Shown here piece after piece: positions 25,201 through 35,475 of a stretch of 64,000 nt of DNA (position 1 is the first letter of the stretch; each line of letters begins with the position of its first letter). The position numbers and the translations under genes were made by a program. This DNA is from Camarhynchus parvulus (Eukaryota; Chordata; Aves; Passeriformes; Thraupidae): assembly GCF_901933205.1 (NCBI RefSeq), contig NC_044576.1, positions 6,047,024-6,111,023 on the forward strand, read 5' to 3'. Below the pieces are notes generated by a model. That model was not told the origin of the DNA. It worked only from the letters and a program-made list of their open reading frames with translations, and did no database searches.

Positions 25201-27689
25201 AGTGTCCTTTGCCATCCTCCCATATCATACCCATTCCTTCTACCCAGATGACTCAATTGCCCCTTTCCTCTTTTCCCACAAGGTCTTTTCTTCTTCTACA
25301 GCATTGCAGAACTTTGGGTTTGTTCCACTGAATGGTTTCTTTCTCCCAACAGTCATTTTTTTCCTTTTGGGATCCTAGTCTTGATTTTTAAAAACACAAT
25401 CTGCCTTTAGTTTGGGGTAAGATTCATGCCACTTAACTTGAGATACTTGAAATTCTGCATCTAGCCTAAGACAGCTGCTTACCTGAGGTCTCCTGGTAGT
25501 CTGCAGAGGGAAGAAGGACCTTCACAAAGCAATCCCTCCTGCTCTAAGATACTTTTCTAGAGGAAATAGGATGAGTCACACTGTGAAAGAGCTCAGGAGG
25601 GCAGTCTGGCTAGATGGGAATACCAAAACTGCTTGAAACTATGTTATCTTCATGGCTTCCCTCCAGCACACTTTCAAATCTGCCTCAGTTACACTATTCA
25701 GCTTCACCTTAAGTCTTTCAATCTTCTCTTCCATGAGGATCACCTCATACTTTAAAATCAGAGGTTCTGTTGAATATCCCTTCAAGGAAGATCTGAGAGG
25801 CTCAAATCCCACCACCTTTACGTATCCTCTCTTCTGGAAAATCTATAGCTCTGCTTCAAGACAGATGGTTCCTACTGATGTGGGAGCCATCCTCATCTTT
25901 TCTTTCTTGTCCTTAGACTACAGGAAGGAATGATGAAAGCCCTCCAAACTTCCTACACTGAACTCCTACACCACCTTCCTTATTTCTTCTAAGATCAGTG
26001 TCATGGCAACTACCACTTCTCATCTTCCTTTTGCAAGCTGATGAATTGGTTTAGAGGCATACCATTACCAAGGCTCTTTATTACTATTTCTCTAAAATAA
26101 GTTGTGTTGCTCTGAAAAGCCTGAAAGGTTTCAGCAAGTGCTGAATAAACTAAGTAGTTCATGTATAAATTATATATCAGCTATCACTACATTTTTAATG
26201 GATGCATCATGAATGTATTTTTAGATGGCTTAGGTTAGTCAGAACTCTGGCATCTGCTTCCCAATCCCATATAAGTGATTCTGTTCCACAGTTCTGTGTC
26301 CATCTAAAACAGTAGACATGAACTACTTGGGCATGGCCTTTTCAACACTGTCTCTAGTAAAGCTTTGTTGATGCACTGGTGGCATCAGTGGCACTCCACA
26401 GGGTGACCATGGTGAGAAGGCTTAAGGGAAAAGGTGCTGTTAGGTATCCTTGCATACTTCATCCAGACTTATCCACCCATCTCTTCTTAAAAAGATGATG
26501 CATTAAAGGTGGCAGTGTAAATCATATTACATGCTGATGAGAGCTTCTACTTGTCCTTACCCCCATGAAACCAGAGGCACAACACAGGCATTAGAAAGTG
26601 TAGAAGTTGATCACTGGGGAGCCAAGTGTGAAAGCCACCTGCTCAGGGAGCTGTCCCCTGCCTTGTTAGTCACTGGGGAGCCAAGTGTGAAAGCCACCTG
26701 CTCAGGGAGCGGTCCCCTGCCTTGTTAGTCACTGGAGAGCCAAGCGTGAAAGCCACCTGCTCAGGGAGCTGTCCACTGCCTTGCAGGGGACACGGTCACA
26801 TGGGCTATAACTCTAGCAATACAGTGATCTGAAGCGGCGAGCTCCAGGCCCTCTCATAATCAGCAAGCAACTGAGCCATTCCCTCTCTTCTCCCCCAAAG
26901 GCTGTCACTCACGCAGGAGCTGGCCAGCCCTCGCCAAGCCATCGGCACTCGCCTCCCCACTTACTCCTCTTTGCGGTGAAGCTCCTCCTCGGACTCGCTG
27001 AGCCGCTGCTTCAAGGCTGCGATCATCTCCACCGCCACATCCACCTGCCTGCTCAGGGCCCGCTCTCGCCGCTGCACCTCCTGCTTCTTCTGGGACAGCT
27101 GCACGAACGCTGCCCGCACCTCCAGCAGCTCCGCCGTCTTCTGGGACAGCTCTTTGGTAAGCTTGTCGATCCGCTTCTCGATCGTTTTGTCCACGGCCTC
27201 TACCATCCTGTTAAACTTTTCTCTGACGTGTGCCTCGAAGGAGGCTTTGGAATCAGCGGCCGAGAGGCCGGGTTTGGAAAGCTCGCTGGGAGACTCAGCC
27301 GACACATAATTGGCCAGGTATGAGCCGGGCCGCTCGGCCGCCAGCTCCCGCGGCTGCTCGCCCTTGCCGCTCCCGCAGGACGCGCCGCCCAAGTTCAGGT
27401 AGGGCCCCGCGGGCTGCGCGGCAACGCCGCCGGGGCTGCCCGGGCTGCCCTGGGCTGCGGGCTCCGGCGGAGACGCCGGCTCCGCGTCCTTCAGCGGGGA
27501 GAACAGGCTGCTCCTGGCCAGGAGGCTGCTCTCCTGGAAGCTGTGGCTGTACTCCAGGTGCACCCGCAGGGAGGACAGGCTCCGGAACCTGGTGTGGTCG
27601 CCGCATCGCGGGCAGCGGAAGGGGAGGCTGACGCCGCCGAGCGGCTCCGGCCAGGGGTGCCCGCCTTCATCCCGGGCTGTCTGTTGCAT
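12954..27689 (-). CDS. ZNF365: ZNF365, zinc finger protein 365 (complete CDS, 4 coding exons)
   Basis: Joining 27689-26965, 17841-17661, 15750-15713 and 13200-12954 gives 1,191 nt: 396 codons and a TAG stop, with every junction GT-AG and in phase. Human ZNF365 isoform A is about 407 residues, and the match runs from the MQQ start to the basic C-terminus. Residues 26/29/44/49 (C, C, H, H) form one C2H2 finger. Residues about 70-130 are a GC-rich Pro/Gly/Ala/Ser linker that is poorly conserved. Residues about 155-300 form a highly conserved coiled coil. The C-terminus is Lys-rich. From family knowledge, ZNF365 (also called DBZ/Su48) is a coiled-coil protein linked to the centrosome, DISC1, neurite and oligodendrocyte differentiation, and genome stability at fragile sites; none of that can be read from the DNA. 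It is divergent from RTKN2, as in human. The frame stays open 86 codons upstream of the chosen ATG, but similarity begins at MQQ. Confidence 0.95.
13201..15712 (-). other. ZNF365 intron 3
   Basis: 2.5 kb intron between the 38-nt exon and the last coding exon. I see no repeat or extra exon that I can name. Two open frames on opposite strands at 13502-13895 and one at 14832-15239 have no recognised similarity. Confidence 0.85.
13206..13227. repeat. Perfect 9-bp hairpin beside the ZNF365 last-exon acceptor
   Basis: ATTAATAAT, a 4-base loop AGTG, then ATTATTAAT. It ends 5 bases from the intron boundary at 13201/13200 and takes the place of most of the usual polypyrimidine tract on the minus strand. 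Confidence 0.85.
15713..15750 (-). CDS. ZNF365: ZNF365 coding exon 3, 38-nt small exon
   Basis: Found by looking for the segment missing between exons 2 and 4. On the minus strand a TTGCAG acceptor is followed by 38 nt encoding FTDISLNKKPRC plus two bases, then a GTATGT donor (15712-15707). The human protein has a closely matching TDIS...KP.CL segment at this place. The phases (0 in, 2 out) are exactly those needed to join the flanking exons, making the codon for Leu across the next junction. Confidence 0.9.
15751..17660 (-). other. ZNF365 intron 2
   Basis: 1.9 kb intron, AT-rich especially near the 38-nt exon. Nothing else recognised. Confidence 0.85.
17661..17841 (-). CDS. ZNF365: ZNF365 coding exon 2 (coiled-coil C-terminal half)
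   Basis: 181 nt. The acceptor is TTGCAG (ending 17842) and the donor GTAAGC (17660-17655). It completes codon 242 and encodes residues up to 302. The peptide contains VVTFNHFLEEAAEKEV and LEYYQSQQ, near-identical to the mammalian protein, then a divergent stretch ending ISEHV. It ends in phase 0. Confidence 0.95.
17842..26964 (-). other. ZNF365 intron 1 (between coding exons 1 and 2)
   Basis: 9.1 kb intron. Apart from the 59-bp tandem repeat at 26611-26786 next to the donor, I recognise no repeats or exons. The 126-codon open frame at 21296-21676 resembles nothing I know. Human ZNF365 has alternative isoforms, so an unrecognised alternative exon here is possible. Confidence 0.8.
26611..26786. 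repeat. Tandem repeat, 59-bp unit, about 3 copies
   Basis: Units begin at 26611, 26670 and 26729, each with TCACTGG.GAGCCAAG. Copies 1 and 2 are almost identical, with one difference (ctg/cgg before tcccctgcc). Copy 3 has a few changes and ends at TTGCAG. Each unit holds a CACCTG/CAGGTG E-box (26636, 26695, 26754). It lies about 180 bp inside the intron from the ZNF365 exon 1 donor. Confidence 0.95.
26965..27689 (-). CDS. ZNF365: ZNF365 coding exon 1 (start codon, zinc finger, most of the coiled coil)
   Basis: The ATG is at 27689-27687 with purine at -3. The exon encodes residues 1-241 plus two bases of codon 242 and ends at a consensus donor, GTAAGT (26964-26959). The zinc finger is encoded near the start (C26, C29, H44, H49). 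The strongly conserved block beginning ASFEAHVREKFNRMVEAV opens the coiled coil. The first two thirds of the exon sit inside a CpG island, which explains the Gly/Pro/Ala-rich linker. Confidence 0.95.
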
Positions 27690-28290
27690 TCCTCGCCGGA
27701 GGGAACGGCCCGCGTCCGCGCCCCACGGGAAACTTGGGAAACTTTCCCGGCGATTCCTCAGGGGTACCGCGCCATCTCCGCCCGGGGACGCGCCCACCCG
27801 GCGCGGCGCTCCGGCCGCACGGCCCCGCCGGCTCCGCTCGCTCGGCGCGGCTCCGCTCGCCTCGGCCGCCGCCCGGGCCTTGCCGGAGCGGAGCGGCGCC
27901 GGGCCCCGGCTCGGCGCGGGCCTCGGCCGCCCGCAAGGTCGCCGCACTCACCCGACTTGTTGCTGGTGGCGGCAGCGGGGCGGCGTTTTCAGCAGAGCCG
28001 TAAATCAGCCCGCGGGGCGGGGCGGGCGGGGCGAGGATGCGGAGCGGGGAGCGGCGGGGACGCGGGGATGCGGAGCGGGGAGCGGCGGGGATGCGGAGGG
28101 GCGGGGATGCCCGGCGGGGGGTGCTGCGGGCGGGCGTGGGTGTCAGCAGCCCACGGGGGCACGATCCCGGGGCCGGAGTCGCTCCCCTTGCCGGAGCGAC
28201 CTCCTCCGGACCCGCCTGCCGTGAGCACCTGGCCGGGGGCGTTGGCGGGGCTTTGCGGGGTCCAGTCAACACAGCAAAGCAGTGAGTGAG
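27300..28290 (-). promoter_or_regulatory. CpG island / ZNF365 promoter region
   Basis: Very GC-rich, CpG-dense block spanning the 5' part of coding exon 1 and about 600 bp upstream. GC boxes of GGGGCGGGGC type cluster around 28012-28033. A consensus donor on the minus strand (GTGAGT at 27951-27946) could end a non-coding first exon, but I could not find a good matching acceptor before the ATG, so the 5' UTR structure and start site remain open. Confidence 0.7.
28036..28115. repeat. G-rich tandem repeat in the ZNF365 CpG island
   Basis: The unit ATGCGGAGCGGGGAGCGG followed by CGGGG starts at 28036 and again at 28068, with a degenerate third copy from about 28091. Runs of three or four G on the plus strand give it G-quadruplex potential. 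It lies about 350-430 bp upstream of the ZNF365 start codon. Confidence 0.75.
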
Positions 28291-28555
28291 CTGCGCGGGG
28301 TGATGCTGAAGGATAACGCAATCTAAAGCACTTAAGCATCAAGGCAGGACTGGCACATGCAAATAAGTATAATCTGGCCTTGGCTTTCAGGGGTATTCTG
28401 GGCTTTCTGGCTATTTAATAGCCAGTAAGGGTTTTTAGTTTGTTCACTTAGGGTTGTTTTTTTTTTAATATGACCCCAATTTAGTCTCAATACTTAGGGA
28501 GGGGAAGCAGTAATTGTAGTAATCCCATTTAGAGTATGACAAATGGATGTCATAG

Positions 28556-28805
28556 ACATATAGAATGGTTTGGGTTGACCTTCAAAGGCCTTCTAGTCCA
28601 ATCCTCCTGCAATAAGCAGAAATATCTTCAACTAGATCAGGCTGCTCAGAGCCCTGTCCAATGTGACCATGAATATTTCTGAGGATGGGGCATCCACAAC
28701 ATCTCTTGAAACCTGTCCCAGTGTTTCACTGCTCAAATTGCACAAAATTTCTTCCTTAGGTCTAGTCTAAATCTACTCTGGGTCTAAACCCATGTGATTG
28801 ATGTT
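28556..28805 (-). mobile_element. CR1 LINE 3'-end fragment
   Basis: Reverse complement of the CR1 3' region, about 250 bp: TAGAATGGTTTGGGTTGACC, then the CTAGTCCAATCCTCCTGCAA block, CAGGCTGCTCAGAGCCCTGT, GATGGGGCATCCACAACATC and AATTTCTTCCTTAG. It is 5'-truncated and diverged, so an old insertion. The CR1 3' end points to lower coordinates, upstream of ZNF365. Confidence 0.92.
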
Positions 28806-31800
28806 AGAGAATCCTGCCAATAAGCCCTCTGAATAGCGAGATGTGCTTCTTAACATTTTTTATGCCACAGATGTGTCTCTATTTTATAAATTTTTGGAAA
28901 CATGAGCAAGGCTGATTGTAGAGTAGCAGCCTTTTTGAGGTAATAGTGAAATATTGCTCTTCCTAAACCTAGTCCTTGAGGCCATACTGGTAATATGCTG
29001 CAGATTTTTTTTTTATTACTGTGGGAGTACTGCAGTAAAGTTTAATTCTGTACTATTATGTCTGTTCCTTGAGCACAGAGTCTTAAACACTGAGAAAATC
29101 TGAGCACATTGATAGATACCTTTGATGTGATTAAGACATTCCCAGTAAATTATTCACCAGATGGTACATCAAAGGAAGTTACTCAAATTGCTTTTCAGAG
29201 CTTCAGCTAATCTCTGAAGTGTGTGGGCTACCATCCAGGCTGCAACATTTTGCATGAGTTAGTTGTCCTTTATTACCTTGCCTAAATGTGGTGATTTGCC
29301 CTTCTTTTGTCATCAAGCAGTACCAAAGCCTAGAAAGGAGGTCAGGAGGGAACAGCTTTGAACAATGTTTGCTGCCAGATTTGGGACTCCTGACTATTTC
29401 TTTGTAGGAGGCCAACACTGCCAGAATGTAACCATGTTTTGGTTCCCATTTTCTTGGCTGTTGCCCTCTACTGTCCATTCTCTCTTTCTGTTGTGCCCAT
29501 TGCCTTCCTCCCTCCTCCATGTCACAGGTATTCGGTGCTGATGCTCCAAGGTGCAGATCAATGCTCCACAAGTGTGGTGAGCTTAGCATGATGAGATGCT
29601 ACCTGAATCTTCATCCACATTTAGAAGAGGTGACCTGCTCTCTCCTGCTGACAGTAATGAGAAGGAACATGGTCTTGAGGAACAGAGAATGTTGATGACT
29701 TTGAAGGAGCCCATTGTTCTGCAGCCTAAGCTACATAGTTTTGGCCCATTAGATCTGAAATCAGGCAAACATTTAGCCCCAGAAATTCTTCTTTCAAGAT
29801 TTCTCAGGGTTTACTTGCACTCCAAGTATTTGTTTTGCTGGATTGGGATCCAGCTCCTCATGTCTTCAGTTTTCAATTCCTGATGCTGCCATTTAGATGT
29901 CCAGTTCAGTCATTCTCTCAGCATTTGGATAGGAACAGACTCCCTTTAACATACCAGTAACCGTGCATTTTGTAGCAGAGAATGTGCATCAGCCATTATA
30001 TGTCTGAGCTTTATCCTCTCTGATTTAAATCTGGAGTGGGTAGAATCTACCCCTATCACTTAGACAGAGCCCAAATTGACACAGCCATAATGTAGGACTC
30101 TGTGAAATTCTGCCAACTGCTGGGGAGGCATTATCCTGTTTATTTGTATACATCTCTCTCTTTCAAGATCTTTTTAAATGCTCTGCAGTATAATTTCCAG
30201 AAGGATAAAAGTTACTTAAATGAAAACAGCATGTACCAACCTGTTTGGTGCTGCAAGGAAGGTGGAATATTCATAGCATTCAGCCTTTTTTCAGGTAGTA
30301 GTCTGTAGCTATTGTACAGGGTCCCATCTGACCTTAAAATAGGTTAAAGCTTCCTTAAAGCTGATGATTCCACTTTACTGAAGGTAGATCGAAAAGGGAA
30401 CATTATAAAACTGGTTTTCTTTTTAAATGTTACTGTACTTGTTTATCTTATGATATTTTATTTTTCTTATTCTAAATGAGGAACATAGGTGAGTCAGTTC
30501 TGTTTTCACTTGCCCTTCAGGCTCTCAATGCTGACATGTTTGTGGGAGCCTTTTTTATGTGGTGTAGAACTGGATTCTTCACTATGATGACTTTGGCTAT
30601 ATTCAGCAGCCTCTGATTTCCTTGTTTGTGTACTGGTTTGCTTTGAAAAGGGGTATCAGAAATTTTTGTCTCTCCTCTTCACGCCCACACTCCCCACACA
30701 GGTCTTCATGGCATGATCTAGCCAGTTTATAGGAGACATGAATTTGCGTGGAATTACTTTTGGGGAAGTTTGCCTGAACTATATATGGTTATAGAAAAAC
30801 ACACAGCTGCACATCCGTTACCACTGCATGCAGATGGGATTGGGAGTTTGGCTCAGTCCCCTCATTCTGTAAAGCTGTGCCCGAAATAGGTGTGCCTATT
30901 CAGCTCACTTAATTTGTATGCTGGGTAGTGCTGTGTTTTTCTCAGTGCTTGAGTGTGAACTACAGATGCACATAACTTGAGCAGCTGAAACTTACCTGCA
31001 TTTAATACTTGCTGTCTTCCTGTTTATTGAAAGGAAGTAAGAAGTGACTAGTAAAAACTAAGGAAAAACCTTAGAAACTTGAAAGAAGTATTTGAGTGAT
31101 TTATGTGGCAGTGGTGCCTTAGATGAGGATTCATTTTACCTTTACATGCAGATATATTCAGGAATCATCAAAGATACAACAATGTTCATTTTGCTGCCAC
31201 TGGCACTCATACCCACGCAGTAGGAAAGAGGCTTTTGGTGGTGCATTTTAGCATACTGACTGAATGGCACTGCTTGCAGGGAGAGGGAACAGGGAGGAGG
31301 AAAACATGAATGTATGTGTTGAGTTTGTGACTCTTGGTGCTGGTTAGTTGTTGCCTTCTCCTCCTTTTGAGGGGCACTCCAATCTGAATGTCAGTCTTCC
31401 ATCTTTTGAAATCATACATGAAGTCAAGTCTCTGTTTTCAAATGAGTTGTCACAGCATCAAGAGAGGCACCAAGCTGCAGGACTGCCCTTGGTCCTGCAG
31501 CAGCTTAATCCTGCCTGGTTTGCAGTCAGCTTCCAGCCTTCCTTCAGGCTCTCCAAACTCATTATTTTCCTGATAGGAAACCCCTGGCTGGAGCTGACTC
31601 CGGAAAGTTTTTGAGCTTTCTTCTTCTCTACCCATATTGTTGCATGCTCTTATGAGAAAGTAGAGAATAAAGGGTTCTCTTATGGGTTGATTTGCACCAT
31701 TTAGTCCATATGTGATGAAAATTCTCAGTTGTGAAATGGCTGTGAGCATATTTTCCAATAGACAGGAGAAAACGGGCAGTGGGGAGGAGTGTCAGCAGGA

Positions 31801-34800
31801 GATATGGCTGGAACTTCAGCCATTTTGATTTTTCTTCCAAAAGAGTGCCTTCACTTAGTTAGGAGGATAAGGAAAATATAACTATCACCTTTTGAGAGGA
31901 AAAGCTGGGGGGATTTGCCTTCCAGCCAAGTCACTCTTTACTGTGATTATTTTGAAAGGGAAGGGGAGTTTCCAGGGCCTCTTCTTCAGAGGTCGGAAGT
32001 CCAAGCTCTGAGTTGTAACATTCATGAGAATAAACTGGAGCCTTTTAACAAAGCCATTTCACTCCTGCTCCTATGTGAGCAGCCCCAGTTTAACAGCACC
32101 TCTGTCTACAGCACTGGGACTGTCAGGATGAGGATTCTGAAGCTTTAAGATCAAAATACATTGCAGGTGGTAATCTATTATTAAACCTAAAATATTTTTG
32201 GGGGAGCACTTTATAACATGGCTGATAGTAAAGCCCAAGTGATGGAAGAGAAGAATCCAGAGCTCATCGTGTTTCAGTTTTAGTTTATTTGAAAACATTG
32301 CTTGTTCTGGTAATCCTATCACATAATCTGAAATGGATTTTGGATCAACAGGAAGTAACAGCACAAGCAAAGAAGTTTCCACACAACATCTGGCCATACA
32401 AACAAATCAACTGCACAAACCCCATAGTTCTTCTGTCACTGGTCTTTCTGGAAATTAAAATATCAATATGAATAATGATAGGGTTTTGCAAAATCATGTG
32501 TCCACTGAAGTTTCAATTAGCAGAACAATTGCCAAGTGCTGGTTGGAATGAAGCATTGGAAAGACAGAACCTCAGAAGGTATTTATGGTCCTTTCAACTC
32601 AAATTCAATTTCATTTCAAATTACAATTCAATTTCAAATGTCCTTAAGGCATTTTTTGTATTGAGATAAGAATTTCTAAATCATGAAGAAAATACCATTA
32701 CATTTCCTATGTATTATCCATACTAATATGACTTGGAATTACTTAATTTTCTTAAGTAAAATCTCAAATTCATGTCAGTTCCTATAGCCAGGGACTTCAA
32801 TGACACTGAGAATTTGCCATGTTGCTTCTGGTTCCTACTGGCATGGGCTGCTTGGTATTTGCTGTCCTGTATCAACAATCTTAACATATGATTTTTAAGG
32901 ACCACTACATTTGGGGCACTTTTCTACAAATGATAATGCAATAACTCAGAAGGAACACAAAGGAAGAGTATACTGAAAAATACCCAGACTGTGAAGCATA
33001 CAGTACAGAGCAGTTCTTTCAAAAGGAGGAAAACAAAACCAAAACAAGTGGAAGGGAATAAAATGTCAGTTTGGGCAATAAAAGGTATTTTATTCTCTGT
33101 TTACTATTACACAATGGTAATAAATTCAAACCAACAGGGAAACCTTAGCTTGGATTCAGAAGAATACTGACAAAACTTAGTGGAATGCTACAAACTTTTC
33201 TGTAGCTTGAGTGTAGTCATTTCTATTCCCTGAGAAAATTTGGCTCTGCAGCTTTTCACATTGATATCATATATTAAATTATTCCATATATTAAATTCCC
33301 TTCTGCTCAGGGTACCTGCATTCCAAGTATCACACAGGGACACAGAAGACAGTTCAGACTCGTGTCTTTAATGTCATCTGAAAGTATATTGATTTTATTG
33401 GATGCTTAGGGACAATTCTATTCCTTCATACTTTTGTCTGATATTCATGTGACCAGTTCACTTTGATGTTTGCATTACATGTAAAGGTCTGGGAGATCAG
33501 CTATTGCTGTCCTGGGAGAATGACTGAGTAGTCTGGAGGCTTCTGCTGGGTAGGACTCTGGATGGGGGGGATGAATGAGGCTTTCAAAGTTACTGGAGAG
33601 GGGCTCACTTAAGCCAACAGGCTTTCTATAGGATAAAGAGAAGACACAATCTACAAGAAAGAGACAAACTTAGAAGAAAAATACAGAGCACTCATTAGTT
33701 CTTACATGGTAGTGAGATGAAAGAGCCTGGTTTTCTCCAGTGTTTTAGCTTTGCTGATAACATGCAGTTTTCACATTGCAGCCAAGCAATGCTCAAGGAA
33801 AAATGATATTCTGCACAGGCTGCACAGCTCTTCTGGAGTCCTTTGCCTCTTCTGCAGCAGGTTGCATGTGGCAAGGACAGAAATCTGTTAGATGGGGTCA
33901 AATTCACCTGAGCATGAAAGCAAGGCAATTGTTTGTCTCTTGTTGCAGCCCTGCTCTTCTCTATATGGTACTCACTATGGAAGTGTTCGGCAGTGTCTTG
34001 CTGCAGAAATGGGCCTCTATTTACATCTGGTATTTTGTGCCAAATGGTCTGTGTTAAAGCAATGCCTCATGTAGTGCAAACTGAGGTGAGTTTGTTGTCC
34101 TTCAAAGGACAATTTAATTTCTGTTGTTATAATGAATTGCAATTGCTAAATCTGCAGTGTTCAGAGCAAGGTACTGGACTGTCTTTAATACCACTTTGAA
34201 GGCCCTGGCTGTGAGCATGCAAGAAGGTTCTGTCAAATGGTTTTACACACAAAGGAGCTTCTTCTCAAAAGAAGGCTCTGAAGTCAATGACATGTTCTTA
34301 TTCACAGGAGCTAAAAAGTGCAGTGAACTAAAGATATGTATGCAGGTAGCAAACAAATAAACAAGCTGTGCTCTAGAAAATGTAACAGATACATATCCTT
34401 GGATATGTAAAAAAAATTGGATAAATAAAAGGCATAGTCCTTGGGAAATACTGTGCTCCTGCCACTGCCACATGTGCAGTGAAACATAGATATATTTACA
34501 ATTTGAAAGATAGGTAAGAGTCAATATGTAAAAAATTTCCTGAAAACAGATGTTGTCACATCCTCATCTACCTCTCAGGCAGTAGGTCTTGAAGGCTGTG
34601 TGACCAGACACTTCTAGCTCCATCTGAGGCTGGGAACTGGAAGAACATGTGTTCACCAAAGGAGAAAAATGTATTGGGCCATGGTGTTTTCTATCTTTTC
34701 CTCAAATTTTTTGCCCCCAGATGGCTGCTAACTTTATATAATTTGCAGCCAAGGATCCTCCCACAAGGAGCAGGAACAGAGCCCGAATAGATCTCATCCA

Positions 34801-35151
34801 AATGGGGCTTGGTTCTATCTCCAAACTGATTCATGTCTATGCTAAACTCAGGTGAGCCTTCCCAGCATGCAAAATTCCCCATGCAGTTTCTCTCCAAGGC
34901 TTTAATGAAAGCTGCAGTGCTACCTGTGATTCGGGTCCCTTTGAAACATTTTATCCCAAACTCAGGCTATTTGGCTAGATCAGTAAATTTAGCTTAGAAA
35001 TGCTCAGAGGTGAACCCATTAGTAACAAGAGAATGATTCATTCCTTACAAAAATCAGATCCCTCAGAGGCATAGCCTGGAGAAGTTGTTTGCCATGGATG
35101 ACTTTCTAGCCAGCTATTGAGATGACTGCCAGTAAAGTACACTTGGTGGCA

Positions 35152-35475
35152 TGTAATGGTTTGTAGAAGAATAAGAGATGGTGCTGAAGGCAATCTCACC
35201 CCTGAGGAGTTGCAGCTGTACTAATTACCAAAGATTAGGAACAGGCTTGCCCTTAATAGGCCACAGCTGTGTCCTATTAAAGCTTACCTTTAACAGAGCA
35301 CAGCTATGTCCAGTAAGGTTGGCTGCTCGAGAGGGGAGTTGGAGGATGTGTTGTGCAGAGGAGGGGTCAGGTGGTTGTGCAGAAGAAAGGCAAAAGGAGT
35401 CAGTGTTGTGAGGAGCTGCCCATGAGGACTCCCAGAGAAGGTATGAAGGTTTTACAGTTAGGTAACAAACCATTA
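35152..35475 (+). repeat. Dispersed repeat, copy B, with inverted termini
   Basis: The second copy of the family at 6853-7150. It starts TGTAATGGTTTGT and ends ACAAACCATTA, giving 11-bp perfect inverted termini (35154-35164 and 35465-35475). The flanks TGGTGGCA (35144-35151) and TGGTGCCA (35476-35483) match at 7 of 8 positions. It contains an internal 36-bp-period partial duplication (35251-35280 and 35287-35316) absent from copy A. No coding capacity. Whether it is a small LTR or a hAT-like element is unresolved. Confidence 0.82.

Noticed and set aside
27543..28289. Frames of 200-250 codons on the plus strand in the ZNF365 CpG island
   Set aside because: Arg/Pro/Gly/Ala-rich translations typical of GC-rich DNA; they are antisense shadows of ZNF365 exon 1 and its promoter.
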